This document shows positions 1 to 7,670 of a stretch of 64,000 nt of DNA, in pieces (within the stretch, counting starts at the first letter, position 1; the number at the start of each line of letters is the position of its first letter). The stretch spans positions 62,001 through 126,000 of the forward strand of contig JAHDFK010000004.1 in the NCBI GenBank assembly GCA_020628175.1. Direction: 5' to 3'. The notes beneath the pieces are model-generated. The model saw only the letters and a list, made by a program, of their open reading frames with translations. It did no database searches and was not told the origin of the DNA. A program made the position numbers and the translations under genes. The DNA is from Wenyingzhuangia sp. (lineage in GTDB: Bacteria > Bacteroidota > Bacteroidia > Flavobacteriales > Flavobacteriaceae).

Positions 1-268
1 TAACCGCTACAGTAGATAATAGTATGACCAATAACGATGGTTTGTTTTTTAGTGATGATTTTTCTGATGTTTTATATTTTTTGAAATATAACAATGCTAC
101 AGGAATTAAAAGTCCTAGAACATACGAGGCCAACATAGAAAAATCTTTATTTTTAAATAGTTGGGTATATTCTACAGCTCCTCCTATTACCCCCATACTT
201 AGTAAAATCAGTAAAGTGATAACGATAGCTTGTTTGATAGAAGGATAATTATTTTTTGATTGTTTCAT
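1..268 (-). CDS. N-terminal part of an integral membrane protein, possibly a CPBP-type protease
   Basis: The reading frame on the minus strand starts with ATG at 268 and stays open to the window edge (89 codons), so the C-terminal part lies outside. It begins MKQSKNNYPSIKQAIVITLL and shows two hydrophobic stretches separated by a short polar loop, then a Lys-rich segment and the start of a third hydrophobic stretch. The NYPS(I/V)xQ opening followed by a hydrophobic helix resembles flavobacterial CPBP (Abi) intramembrane proteases, but the catalytic Glu and His motifs would lie beyond the edge. It begins 42 bp after the stop of the preceding minus-strand gene, so read-through from the GntR/ABC operon is possible. 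The membrane call is firm; the family is a guess. Confidence 0.55.
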   Translation of the reverse strand, partial: MKQSKNNYPSIKQAIVITLLILLSMGVIGGAVEYTQLFKNKDFSMLASYVLGLLIPVALLYFKKYKTSEKSSLKNKPSLLVILLSTVAV

Positions 269-310
269 TTTATTGGATTATGACGGTTATAAATTAGAAT
301 ACTGTAAAAG

Positions 311-1003
311 TTAAAATTTAAAATTTACTACTTGAGCCGTTTCAACTATCTTCCCTGAGCCCTCTTTAATTTTATTTATTTTATCTGCTTTGAATTCGTT
401 AAAACTAGCATATCCCTTATTTTTTACTTTGATATTAAACACACCAAAAAATTTATTTTCTACATTAGGTTTTTTATGTATTTCTACATTAGAAAAAGCT
501 CCTACGGACATATTCATTTTCTCCATATTATTGATATTGGCATAACAATATGAAGACTTCCCTATTTCTAAATCAAATTGAGGTACATCCCAATAATCAA
601 ACAAAAAATTAGTATTCTCAACAACGGCAGATTCTAAATTTTTATTATAAATCCTAATCGTATGCCATTCACTATTTTCAGGTATCTTTTTTCTGAATGC
701 TTCGTCGAAAGAGATATAAAGCGTATCGTTTTTAATATACTTTTTCATTATTTTTTTTGTTCTCTCTTTGTATTTAATTCCGCTATGATCCTCTTCTTTA
801 CTTACCCAAACCCTGCAAATATTAGCTCCATCTACTTTAATATGTTTAAAAGATGTATTTTTTTCGTAATGTTCATACACCTTTTGCTCTCCGTTAGTTG
901 CTACATAATTTTCATAAGCTTTGCCTAAAAAATATTTGTCTACTGCTATTCCAGAGACCAAAAACATTAGGGTAACAATGATTAGAATATTACTAGTTTT
1001 CAT
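311..1003 (-). CDS. Membrane-anchored hypothetical protein, last gene of the GntR/ABC operon
   Basis: The 230-residue protein has one N-terminal hydrophobic segment (about residues 5-22), read as a signal anchor or uncleaved signal, followed by a polar, beta-rich body. The body has repeated phrases of the kind seen in head-GIN (DUF2807) domains, such as a central part with alternating hydrophobic residues and a closing stretch near KIVETAQVVNF. I do not recognise a catalytic motif. Its start overlaps the end of the GntR gene by 11 bp, so it is translationally coupled to the repressor and the ABC transporter upstream. Inference: a periplasmic or outer-face accessory protein of that operon. Membership of the DUF2807 family is possible but not shown. 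Confidence 0.65.
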   Translation of the reverse strand: MKTSNILIIVTLMFLVSGIAVDKYFLGKAYENYVATNGEQKVYEHYEKNTSFKHIKVDGANICRVWVSKEEDHSGIKYKERTKKIMKKYIKNDTLYISFDEAFRKKIPENSEWHTIRIYNKNLESAVVENTNFLFDYWDVPQFDLEIGKSSYCYANINNMEKMNMSVGAFSNVEIHKKPNVENKFFGVFNIKVKNKGYASFNEFKADKINKIKEGSGKIVETAQVVNFKF

Positions 1004-1376
1004 TTTCTTTATTTTTTGTGTGTTCTATAAATTCCTTTTCCAGATCTTTGATACTGATCTTTAACATTTCCATATTTTTAAAAACTTGTGGTAATACCTG
1101 TTTTACAAACTCTTTTTTTCTTAATTCCATTACTTTTTCTAACGCATTTTTATTGGTAAAATAACCTAAACCTCTTTTGGTAAAAATTATTTCTTGCTGT
1201 TGTAACCATTCATAAGAACGTTGTACTGTATTGGGGTTTACTTCTAAAGCAACAGCCGTTTGCCTTATGCTGGGTATTTTACTTTCATCGGGGTATTCTC
1301 CCAACAATATTTTATCACAAATTCCATCAGAAATTTGTAAATAAATGGCCTTGTTATTATTAAATACTATACTCAT
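993..1376 (-). CDS. GntR-family transcriptional regulator, short YtrA-like type
   Basis: This 127-residue protein has the GntR winged helix-turn-helix at about residues 10-75, including the hallmark IPSIRQTAVALEVNPNTVQR followed by YEWLQQQ and a wing around GLGYF. Only about 50 residues follow, as a helical tail. This short C-terminal part is the mark of the YtrA subfamily, whose members usually repress a neighbouring ABC transporter operon. The gene overlaps the upstream membrane-subunit gene by 4 bp (ATGA type) and the downstream gene by 11 bp. It probably binds the palindrome at 3059-3082 in front of the first gene of its own operon. The family is clear; the effector is unknown. Confidence 0.9.
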   Translation of the reverse strand: MSIVFNNNKAIYLQISDGICDKILLGEYPDESKIPSIRQTAVALEVNPNTVQRSYEWLQQQEIIFTKRGLGYFTNKNALEKVMELRKKEFVKQVLPQVFKNMEMLKISIKDLEKEFIEHTKNKENEN

Positions 1377-2197
1377 ACCTCTTTCTCTTTTAGTTTAAAA
1401 TAGTACACTGATATCACTAAAAATAATACAGGTAAAAAACAGAAATAAAAAAGGTATTCTATAGATAAACCGCTTGATAGTTGTGTAGTATATTCATCAT
1501 TCCATACATTTTTTACTGTGGTATCTGTAAACGGAAAAGATGGAATAAAATTAAATTTAACCCCATCTCCTAAAAATATTTTATCTAAAATTTTAGGGAT
1601 GAAAAATAAAAAGGTAAAAAACACAACACCTTTTAAAACATTGCCTGCCTTTTTTTCTGACAAACTACCAATAAAATGAAGATTACTAAAAAAGATGGTA
1701 AACATAACCAATAGTAAAACCGAAAAATCACCATATTCAATAGTCCCAACAGATGATAAACTGATGGATTGTAAAACATCAGAACTTTCAAAACTTAGAT
1801 TGCTGATTACAGGATATATCAAATCAATAAAAATTGCATCCATTACCTTAAACAACAATAACGAAATTAAAATATAGGTAATGATCACTGCATTATTAAC
1901 AATAACTTTTTCTAACACACTACTAGGTACTAACAAGTAATGAGCCTGAAGATCTTTTACTTTGTTTAAATTATTAGCTTCGTTTAAAGCCGAAAAAACA
2001 TTGACAAAAATAAAAGCAAATAATATTACATATCTAAAAGATACAATTCCTAAACCTATTACAGGAGACATTAATATCATCACTACTTGAGCCCCAATAC
2101 AAGTTAACAACAACCTCCATAAAAGTTTAGTCCTATTCTGATTGATAAATGATAGGAATAAAGATTTAACCCTTTTAAAATTAAATATACTTTCCAT
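1373..2197 (-). CDS. ABC transporter membrane subunit
   Basis: A 274-residue integral membrane protein with about six hydrophobic segments, for example near residues 26-50, 53-67, 98-118, 155-172, 185-200 and 247-265. It has no periplasmic-binding or ATPase motif. It lies 2 bp after the stop of the ATPase gene 2200-3051 and overlaps the GntR gene by 4 bp, so it should be the membrane partner of that ATPase. The arrangement ATPase, membrane subunit, YtrA-like regulator is typical of export-type or cell-envelope-stress ABC systems in Bacteroidetes and Firmicutes. The substrate cannot be read from sequence. A charged N-terminus precedes the first helix. Confidence 0.75.
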   Translation of the reverse strand: MESIFNFKRVKSLFLSFINQNRTKLLWRLLLTCIGAQVVMILMSPVIGLGIVSFRYVILFAFIFVNVFSALNEANNLNKVKDLQAHYLLVPSSVLEKVIVNNAVIITYILISLLLFKVMDAIFIDLIYPVISNLSFESSDVLQSISLSSVGTIEYGDFSVLLLVMFTIFFSNLHFIGSLSEKKAGNVLKGVVFFTFLFFIPKILDKIFLGDGVKFNFIPSFPFTDTTVKNVWNDEYTTQLSSGLSIEYLFYFCFLPVLFLVISVYYFKLKEKEV

Positions 2198-2199
2198 AG

Positions 2200-3051
2200 T
2201 TAAGCTAATGTTTTTGTATTAGTAAAAATTTGTTTGAATGTTTCAGGATTTGCTAAAACAGCAGCCATTAAATGTTCTACATCAATATTAGTGTCCATAC
2301 CATCTATGTTTTCTTCTAATACGTTGTAACCGTTTGCTACTTGCTGAAAACTGATACAATCTTGTAATTCGGGTTTAAATTGTTGTTGTTTAAACTTTAA
2401 CTTGCGAGTTATTTCGTAGGTAGAATTGTTTAACACAAATTCTGCCTTATCCAGAATTAATAAGTGATCTAATAAGTTTTCTAAATCTCTTGCCTGATGA
2501 GTAGAGATCAACATTACTTTATCATCTGTGATTACATTAGCCACTATTTTTCTAAACATGTTTTTAGAAGGAATATCCAAACCATTGGTAGGCTCATCCA
2601 TTAACAAAATCTCTGTATTACAGGCCAATGCAAAAGAAATCATAAACTTTTTTTGTTGCCCTAAAGAAAAGTCAGAAGGTTTTCCCACTGCTGCTACTTC
2701 AAACTTTAACAAATAATCTTCAAATTCTGATTGAGAAAATTTTGGATAAAAAGTTGAATAGTAATCAACAAACTGATTAACTGTTAATTTAGGCATGGTA
2801 AACTCGTCTGGCACATAATAGATAGAGTTTAAAAAATTAACTTTTCTATCTTTTGGTGTAAAGGCTCCAACTGTTACACTACCCGATTTTGGAAATACCA
2901 AACCGCAAATAGACTTTAAAAAAGTAGTTTTACCTGTTCCGTTTTTTCCAAATAAACCATAAATTTTACCTTTTTCTAATTCTATATTTATGGTTTCTAA
3001 TAAAACTTTATTCTTCTTATAATAAAATTTAAAATCTTCGAAATGTATCAT
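2200..3051 (-). CDS. ABC transporter ATP-binding protein
   Basis: The 283-residue protein carries a complete nucleotide-binding domain: Walker A at GLFGKNGTGKTT (about residues 33-44), the signature FSLGQQKK, Walker B ILLMDEPTNGLD and the switch histidine in LISTHQARDLE. A C-terminal extension of roughly 70 residues has no recognised motif. It is the first gene of the minus-strand operon with the membrane subunit, GntR regulator and anchored protein. Its start codon lies 8 bp from the operator-like palindrome and 33 bp from a TATATTTG box, which favours this ATG. The C-type fold and context resemble YtrB or export-type ATPases. The function is firm, the substrate unknown. Confidence 0.9.
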   Translation of the reverse strand: MIHFEDFKFYYKKNKVLLETINIELEKGKIYGLFGKNGTGKTTFLKSICGLVFPKSGSVTVGAFTPKDRKVNFLNSIYYVPDEFTMPKLTVNQFVDYYSTFYPKFSQSEFEDYLLKFEVAAVGKPSDFSLGQQKKFMISFALACNTEILLMDEPTNGLDIPSKNMFRKIVANVITDDKVMLISTHQARDLENLLDHLLILDKAEFVLNNSTYEITRKLKFKQQQFKPELQDCISFQQVANGYNVLEENIDGMDTNIDVEHLMAAVLANPETFKQIFTNTKTLA

Positions 3052-3058
3052 AGTTTTT

Positions 3059-3082
3059 AGTGTATTAGTTTTCTAGTACACT
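3059..3082 (-). promoter_or_regulatory. Palindromic operator, probable site of the GntR/YtrA-like repressor
   Basis: Two 10-base arms, AGTGTATTAG and CTAGTACACT, are inverted around TTTT with one mismatch. The outer hexamers AGTGTA and TACACT are 12 bp apart. The site lies between the -7 box (3084-3091) and the ATG at 3051, so it would cover the transcription start. YtrA-type repressors bind spaced AGTGTA/TACACT-like palindromes, and the only regulator in this operon is of that type. The palindrome is seen; binding is inferred. Confidence 0.75.
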
Positions 3083-3083
3083 A

Positions 3084-3091
3084 CAAATATA
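3084..3091 (-). promoter_or_regulatory. -7 promoter element of the ABC/GntR operon
   Basis: On the minus strand this reads TATATTTG, a full match to the Bacteroidetes -7 box TAnnTTTG, 33 bp before the ATG of the ABC ATPase. A TTG lies 21 bp further upstream, within the looser spacing reported for the -33 element. Confidence 0.65.
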
Positions 3092-3199
3092 AATGTATTT
3101 ACTTTTAATAAACAAATATTTATACAATTATTTTATTGATTCTAAATAGAATAAGAAGCTAAACAGCAATAAAAACCTTATAATTAAAGGGAAGTGTTA

Positions 3200-3207
3200 T
3201 ATATTTG
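3200..3207 (+). promoter_or_regulatory. -7 promoter element of the permease-tpiA cluster
   Basis: TATATTTG, a full match to TAnnTTTG, lies 34 bp before the start at 3242. No convincing TTG was found at the expected -33 distance. Confidence 0.55.
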
Positions 3208-3241
3208 TAAGTATTAAAGAATTAAAAAAAAATTGTAACAT

Positions 3242-4312
3242 TTGGTTTCATTTTTACTAAAAAACGTATTAAAAGGGTGTATTAGCTTGTTTGGTGTTGC
3301 CACACTTTTGTTCTTTTTATTTAATTTATTAGGAGATCCTTCGAGAATGTTACTCGATCAAAGAGAAGATCAAGAGCAACTCAAGAATATTAAAATTAAA
3401 TATGGGTTTAACTTACCTATACATCAACAGTATTTAAATTATTTAAACGACCTCTCTCCTATTTCTTTTCATAGTAAAAACCCAAATACGTATTCTTTTT
3501 TAAAACCCGAAAAAGCAAGAATCACTTGGTTAAGTACTCAAAATTATATGGGTGTTTTAAAGTATCCGAATCTTAGAAATTCTTTTCAAAAAAACGACAA
3601 AGAAGTACGTAGCATTTTAAAAGAAACACTACCAAACACATTACTATTAGCAGTGCTAGCCATTACCATTGCTCTTGTTATAGGTTTGATACTCGGAATT
3701 GTATCTGCCTTAAAAGTAAATTCTATACTCGATAAAACAATAATGGTAATAAGTACCTTAGGTATGAGTTTACCCTCTTTTTTTTCTGCAATTTTGTTTG
3801 CTTGGTTATTTGGTTTTGTACTACATAAATATACCGGTTTAGGTATGACAGGAAATATTATTGAAGTAGATGATTTTGGAGAAGGGACTACCGTTGTTTG
3901 GAAAAACGCACTATTGCCTAGTCTTGTTTTAGGAATAAGACCTTTGGCTGTAATTGTACAATTAACACGTAACTCATTATTAGATGTTTTAAGTAAAGAT
4001 TACATTAGAACAGCAAAAGCAAAAGGTTTATCTACGTATACAATTGTAAAAAGACACGCGCTAAAAAACGCCTTAAACCCTGTAATTACAACACTATCTG
4101 GTTGGTTTGCATCTTTACTAGCGGGTGCTGTTTTTGTAGAATACATATTTAATTGGAATGGTTTGGGTAAAGAAATTGTAAACGCTCTAAATACTTCCGA
4201 CTTACCTGTTATATCAGGTAGTATTTTAACCATTGCTGCATTTTTTATCATCCTTAATATTTTGGTTGATATTTCTTACAGCATTTTAGATCCAAGTATA
4301 GAATTAGAATGA
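3242..4312 (+). CDS. DppB-like ABC transporter permease (oligopeptide/dipeptide type)
   Basis: The 356-residue protein has an N-terminal helix (about residues 10-32), a soluble stretch of about 90 residues, then five helices from about residue 130. The EAA loop that contacts the ATPase is visible as DYIRTAKAKGLSTYTIVKRH near residue 255. This is the layout of the BPD_transp_1 permease family (DppB/OppB). The start is a TTG; an in-frame TAA lies 3 codons upstream and there is no nearby ATG, so the TTG is the best choice. The next gene overlaps by 4 bp. No DppC, binding protein or ATPase gene is adjacent, so its partners must be encoded elsewhere. Confidence 0.85.
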   Translation: MVSFLLKNVLKGCISLFGVATLLFFLFNLLGDPSRMLLDQREDQEQLKNIKIKYGFNLPIHQQYLNYLNDLSPISFHSKNPNTYSFLKPEKARITWLSTQNYMGVLKYPNLRNSFQKNDKEVRSILKETLPNTLLLAVLAITIALVIGLILGIVSALKVNSILDKTIMVISTLGMSLPSFFSAILFAWLFGFVLHKYTGLGMTGNIIEVDDFGEGTTVVWKNALLPSLVLGIRPLAVIVQLTRNSLLDVLSKDYIRTAKAKGLSTYTIVKRHALKNALNPVITTLSGWFASLLAGAVFVEYIFNWNGLGKEIVNALNTSDLPVISGSILTIAAFFIILNILVDISYSILDPSIELE

Positions 4313-4812
4313 AAAAAATTATCTTATTAGTAGTATGTGCCATTACATTAAGCTGTGCTCAAAATAGAAAAAAACAATTTAACGAAAAAACGTTAGCAAG
4401 TACTTTACTTACTCAAAACGGCAACAAGTTATCCCTAGAAAAGGTGTTAGAAATCTATAAAGGAAAAACTGTACTTATAGATGTATGGGCCAGTTGGTGT
4501 GGAGATTGTATTCAGGGCTTGCCAAGTACTAAAAGAATTCAGGAAAAGTATCCTAAAGCTGAATATGTATTTATATCTTTGGACAGGAATGAGCTATCTT
4601 GGAAAAGAGGTATTGAAAGATATCATATCAAAGGGAATCATTTCTTTGCACCTGGAGGATGGAAAAGTGATTTTGCAAAGAGCGATCATATCAAATGGAT
4701 TCCTACATACATCTTAATTTCGCCCGAAGGAAAAGTGGTCTACAGAACTAAAAAATCGAGTAGTACAAAACTTATTAATAAACTAAATAATTTATATAAT
4801 AATGAGAAGTAA
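4309..4812 (+). CDS. TlpA-family thioredoxin-like lipoprotein
   Basis: A 167-residue protein with a lipoprotein signal ([16 protein letters not shown], lipid cysteine at residue 16) and a thioredoxin fold. The redox site is WASWCGDC at residues 60-67 (CxxC = C64, C67), and the cis-proline region appears as IPTYILI near residue 130. TlpA/ResA-type proteins reduce or rearrange disulfides in periplasmic proteins. The lipid anchor suggests a periplasmic-side membrane location. It overlaps the permease gene by 4 bp and the tpiA start by 11 bp, so the three are one transcription unit. Specific partners are not evident. Confidence 0.88.
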   Translation: MKKIILLVVCAITLSCAQNRKKQFNEKTLASTLLTQNGNKLSLEKVLEIYKGKTVLIDVWASWCGDCIQGLPSTKRIQEKYPKAEYVFISLDRNELSWKRGIERYHIKGNHFFAPGGWKSDFAKSDHIKWIPTYILISPEGKVVYRTKKSSSTKLINKLNNLYNNEK

Positions 4813-5560
4813 AATTGTAGCAGGTAACTGGAAAATGAACAAAAACGTTACCGAATCAAAAGCATTGGCAGAAGGATTGGTAAGTGAATTAAAAGGTGTT
4901 TCTTTAGACAACACAAGAGTAATTGTAGCTCCTACTTTTATTAACTTAACAACTGTATTAGGTGCTACCGAAGGATCTGCTGTTGAGGTTGCTGCACAAA
5001 ACATGCATCAAGAAGCTAGTGGAGCTTATACTGGAGAAATTTCTGCAGATATGTTAACTAGCACAGGAATAAAATCAGTTATTTTAGGACACTCTGAAAG
5101 ACGTGAATACTTTGGTGAAGACGAAGCATTATTGGCTAAAAAAACAGATGCTGCTTTGGCAAATGGTTTGGAAGTAATTTACTGTTTTGGTGAAGTTAAA
5201 GAAGAAAGAGAAGCAAACACACAAGAACAAGTGGTTGCGAAACAAATTTCTGAAGCTTTATTTCATTTAGATGCTGCTGCATGGTCTAACATTGTATTAG
5301 CATACGAACCAGTATGGGCAATTGGTACAGGTTTAACTGCTTCTGCAGAGCAAGCTCAAGAAATGCATGCATTTATTCGTGGTTTTGTTGCTGATAAATA
5401 TGGTGCTGATGTAGCAAACAATGTATCTATTTTATATGGTGGTTCTTGTAAGCCTTCTAATGCAGAAGAAATTTTTTCTAAGCCAGATGTAGATGGTGGT
5501 TTAATTGGTGGTGCATCTTTAGTTGCTGCTGATTTTGCCGCGGTTATTAAGGCAATTTAA
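4802..5560 (+). CDS. tpiA: Triose-phosphate isomerase
   Basis: This 252-residue protein interconverts dihydroxyacetone phosphate and glyceraldehyde 3-phosphate in glycolysis and gluconeogenesis. All catalytic elements are present: VAGNWKMNK (N9, K11), [12 protein letters not shown] with the electrophilic His, and [11 protein letters not shown] with the catalytic Glu and flexible loop 6. The phosphate-binding segments are [10 protein letters not shown] and GGLIGGASL. Length is normal for the family. The start ATG lies inside the end of the preceding redoxin gene (11 bp overlap), which points to translational coupling. A strong hairpin terminator follows 20 bp after the stop. Confidence 0.98.
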   Translation: MRSKIVAGNWKMNKNVTESKALAEGLVSELKGVSLDNTRVIVAPTFINLTTVLGATEGSAVEVAAQNMHQEASGAYTGEISADMLTSTGIKSVILGHSERREYFGEDEALLAKKTDAALANGLEVIYCFGEVKEEREANTQEQVVAKQISEALFHLDAAAWSNIVLAYEPVWAIGTGLTASAEQAQEMHAFIRGFVADKYGADVANNVSILYGGSCKPSNAEEIFSKPDVDGGLIGGASLVAADFAAVIKAI

Positions 5561-5580
5561 TACACAATTAAATATATTTT

Positions 5581-5614
5581 AAAATAGCTAAAAGCTTTTG
5601 CTTTTAGCTATTTT
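5581..5614 (+). terminator. Rho-independent terminator after tpiA
   Basis: A perfect 14-bp stem (AAAATAGCTAAAAG and its complement) with a 6-base loop, ending in a T tract. It shows that an upstream start for prmA near 5598 is unlikely, because that codon sits in the loop. Confidence 0.8.
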
Positions 5615-5616
5615 TG
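5609..5616 (+). promoter_or_regulatory. Candidate -7 element of prmA, fused to the terminator tail
   Basis: TATTTTTG matches TAnnTTTG and is built from the end of the hairpin stem and T tract of the tpiA terminator. It lies 26 bp before the prmA ATG. No good -33 TTG was found at the usual distance. Confidence 0.45.
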
Positions 5617-5642
5617 TATCCTATAAATGTTACACTACTCAA

Positions 5643-6470
5643 ATGGAATACACCGGTTATACTTTTACAATTGCTCCTTTGCAACCTGCAACAGAAATTT
5701 TAATTGCTGAATTAGGTGCCTTAGGTTTCGAAAGTTTTGAAGAAACAACTACAGGATTAGAAGCCTACATACAAACCAAAGATTGGAATACAAATATTCT
5801 AGATAGTGTTTTTATTTTAACTTCTGACGAATTTGAAATTTCTTACACCTTTAAAGAAATAGCGCAAGTAAATTGGAATGCTGAGTGGGAAAAAAACTTT
5901 GAGCCTATACATGTAGACAATAAGGTAAGTGTAATTGCTCCATTTCATCAAAAAACAGGTATGGATTATGAAATAATCATAGAGCCTAAGATGAGTTTTG
6001 GTACAGGACACCACGAAACAACACATTTGATGATTAAACACTTGTTAGAGCTAGATTTAAACAACAAAAGTGTATTAGATATGGGAACAGGTACCGGTAT
6101 TTTAGCCATTTTTGCAGAAATGAAAGGAGCCCAGCCTATTGATGCTATTGATATTGATGAATGGTGCTATGTAAACACGAAAGAAAATGTTGAAAAAAAC
6201 AACTGCCAACATATTTCAGCCTACCAAGGAGACGCTTCCTTACTTACAGATCAAAAATACGATGTTATTATAGCCAACATTAATAGAAATATACTGTTAA
6301 ACGATATGGATACCTACAACAACTGTTTAAACTCTGGTGGTAAACTTTTGTTGAGTGGTTTTTACACACAAGACATTCCTTTTTTAGAACAGCGTACGAA
6401 AGACTTAGGACTTACCATTACAAAAACGTATACACGTAACAATTGGGTAGGATTACAATTAGACAAATAA
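5643..6470 (+). CDS. prmA: Ribosomal protein L11 methyltransferase
   Basis: A 275-residue SAM-dependent methyltransferase that trimethylates ribosomal protein L11. The N-terminal ~100 residues form the substrate-recognition domain. The SAM site is VLDMGTGTGILAIFAEMKGA near residue 145, followed by an acidic DAIDIDEWC strand and ANINRNILL, the variant of the NPPY-like motif used in PrmA. FGTGHHETT just before is also diagnostic. The frame stays open upstream to a TTG at 5598, but that lies inside a terminator loop and the family alignment starts at MEYTGYTF, so 5643 was chosen. clpS follows after 23 bp. Confidence 0.93.
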   Translation: MEYTGYTFTIAPLQPATEILIAELGALGFESFEETTTGLEAYIQTKDWNTNILDSVFILTSDEFEISYTFKEIAQVNWNAEWEKNFEPIHVDNKVSVIAPFHQKTGMDYEIIIEPKMSFGTGHHETTHLMIKHLLELDLNNKSVLDMGTGTGILAIFAEMKGAQPIDAIDIDEWCYVNTKENVEKNNCQHISAYQGDASLLTDQKYDVIIANINRNILLNDMDTYNNCLNSGGKLLLSGFYTQDIPFLEQRTKDLGLTITKTYTRNNWVGLQLDK

Positions 6471-6476
6471 TTATAG

Positions 6477-6484
6477 TAACTTTG
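6477..6484 (+). promoter_or_regulatory. Candidate -7 element of clpS
   Basis: TAACTTTG matches TAnnTTTG and lies in the 23-bp gap between prmA and clpS, 9 bp before the clpS ATG. If used, the transcript would have an extremely short leader. Confidence 0.4.
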
Positions 6485-6493
6485 TAACTAATT

Positions 6494-6769
6494 ATGAGTA
6501 CAATAGAAAAAACAAAAGAAAGTATTGAAGTTCTTGAACAATTGATTAAGGACTACGAAATTATTTTATACAATGATGAAGTCAACACTTTTGACTTTGT
6601 AATTGATGCTTTGATAGATGTGTGCGAACACGAGCCTTTGCAAGCAGAACAATGTACAATGCTTGTACATTATAAAGGAAAATGTGCAGTAAAAACAGGA
6701 AGTTACGAGGAATTAAAACCTAAATGTTCAAAATTATTAGAGCTAGGTTTGTCTGCTGAAATACAATAA
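6494..6769 (+). CDS. clpS: ATP-dependent Clp protease adaptor ClpS
   Basis: A 91-residue adaptor that delivers N-degron proteins to the ClpAP (or ClpCP) protease. The N-terminal ~20 residues are the variable tail. The core contains YNDEVNTFDFVIDALIDV, the standard ClpS NDxxxTxxFV motif that forms the N-end-rule pocket, followed by the helix with VHYKGKCAV, which matches the ClpS VHxxGxxV segment. Length is typical of the family. It sits 2 bp before a small hypothetical gene and behind prmA, an arrangement frequent in Flavobacteriia. The assignment is confident. Confidence 0.93.
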   Translation: MSTIEKTKESIEVLEQLIKDYEIILYNDEVNTFDFVIDALIDVCEHEPLQAEQCTMLVHYKGKCAVKTGSYEELKPKCSKLLELGLSAEIQ

Positions 6770-6771
6770 AT

Positions 6772-7044
6772 ATGGAGCAATTTTTAGATTACTATTCTTT
6801 TTCTTCTTTTTTTAAAGATGAAGCTCACTTTTTTGATACCATAGCATATACATGGATTAAAGATGATTTATATATTGTATTAGAAAAAAAAGAGAACCAG
6901 TATATAGTACACTTTACAAGCTATGCGAATAAAACAGATATTGGTGTTACAAAACCTACGGGATTAAATACTCTGATAGATGACTTTAAACTAGACAATA
7001 ACGAACACCGAAAACTAATTCAACAATATTTAGATTATAATTAA
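6772..7044 (+). CDS. Small hypothetical protein after clpS
   Basis: The 90-residue protein is acidic and soluble, with no signal peptide, membrane segment or motif that I recognise. It begins MEQFLDYYSFSSFFKDEAHF and has a predicted beta strand pair around DDLYIVLEKKENQYIVHFTSY. The gene starts 2 bp after the clpS stop, so the two are very likely co-transcribed and may be coupled. Its stop lies inside the first base pairs of the shared terminator. The gene is credible because of codon usage and spacing; function is unknown. Confidence 0.7.
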   Translation: MEQFLDYYSFSSFFKDEAHFFDTIAYTWIKDDLYIVLEKKENQYIVHFTSYANKTDIGVTKPTGLNTLIDDFKLDNNEHRKLIQQYLDYN

Positions 7045-7073
7045 AAAGAGGACTCAAATTGAGTCCTCTTTTT
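7043..7073. terminator. Bidirectional terminator between convergent genes
   Basis: An A5GAGGACTC arm pairs with GAGTCCTCT5 around a small AAATT centre, with A and T tracts on the two sides. It can end both the clpS operon (+) and the gene 7074-7598 (-). Confidence 0.85.
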
Positions 7074-7598
7074 CTATTTTTTACCAGCGCCTTTAAAGTT
7101 ATGGTCGTTGTTTTTAAACAGTACATTAAATGTGGTTAAACTACCGTATATACGGCTTATGTATTGTTGTAAATCAACTTTTTCCTGATCGTCTAAATTT
7201 TTAGAGCTATTAATTTTTTGCTCCATTACCCTAACTCTATCTCTTACCATTACTATTTTATGGAAAAAAGAATCAATGGGGATATCTTTACTTTGGAGAT
7301 TCGAATCTCCAGGATTTAATGTTAGGGAACCACCTTTCCATTTATCTGCAATAGGTACTATTTCAGAAATATCACTATATCTCTTTAATAATTTTCGAAA
7401 AATACTTTCTACTTCAAAAAAACTCACACTATCAACCTCTTCTTCTACTCCCTCTATTACCTCAAATTCGCTGTCAACATCAATAGTTTCTAATCCATTT
7501 TCTATAAAGGTTACCCAATATTGTTTAGACGTTACATTTGTTACAACTCCTAACCCGAACTCTGCATGTTTTATTCTCGATCCTATTCCTAATATCAT
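7074..7598 (-). CDS. Hypothetical protein with N-terminal tudor/SH3-like barrel
   Basis: The 174-residue protein starts MILGIGSRIKHAEFGLGVVT and continues with alternating hydrophobic residues to about residue 48, the pattern of a small SH3/tudor-like barrel (similar to the GxxVxHxxFGxGxV module found in CarD-, UvrD- or DUF3553-type proteins). An acidic linker follows, then a helical C-terminal half with DQEKVDLQQYISRIYGSL. There is no signal or membrane segment. A nucleic-acid or RNA-polymerase contact is an inference from the barrel only. It is a single gene, facing the clpS operon across a shared terminator. Confidence 0.65.
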   Translation of the reverse strand: MILGIGSRIKHAEFGLGVVTNVTSKQYWVTFIENGLETIDVDSEFEVIEGVEEEVDSVSFFEVESIFRKLLKRYSDISEIVPIADKWKGGSLTLNPGDSNLQSKDIPIDSFFHKIVMVRDRVRVMEQKINSSKNLDDQEKVDLQQYISRIYGSLTTFNVLFKNNDHNFKGAGKK

Positions 7599-7670
7599 AT
7601 ATTTTAATTTTTACATAAGAATAAAACTTTTTTTAAAGAGAACAAAATAAAAATTAAAAGCTGCTATTGA

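Noticed and set aside
24..248. A 74-codon plus-strand ORF at the window start
   Set aside because: It lies opposite a better minus-strand membrane-protein frame (1-268) with signal-anchor-like hydrophobic segments and a natural start. The plus frame has no recognisable content.
5598..5642. Upstream TTG start for prmA
   Set aside because: The codon lies in the loop of a perfect terminator hairpin, and PrmA homologues start at MEYTGYTF (5643).
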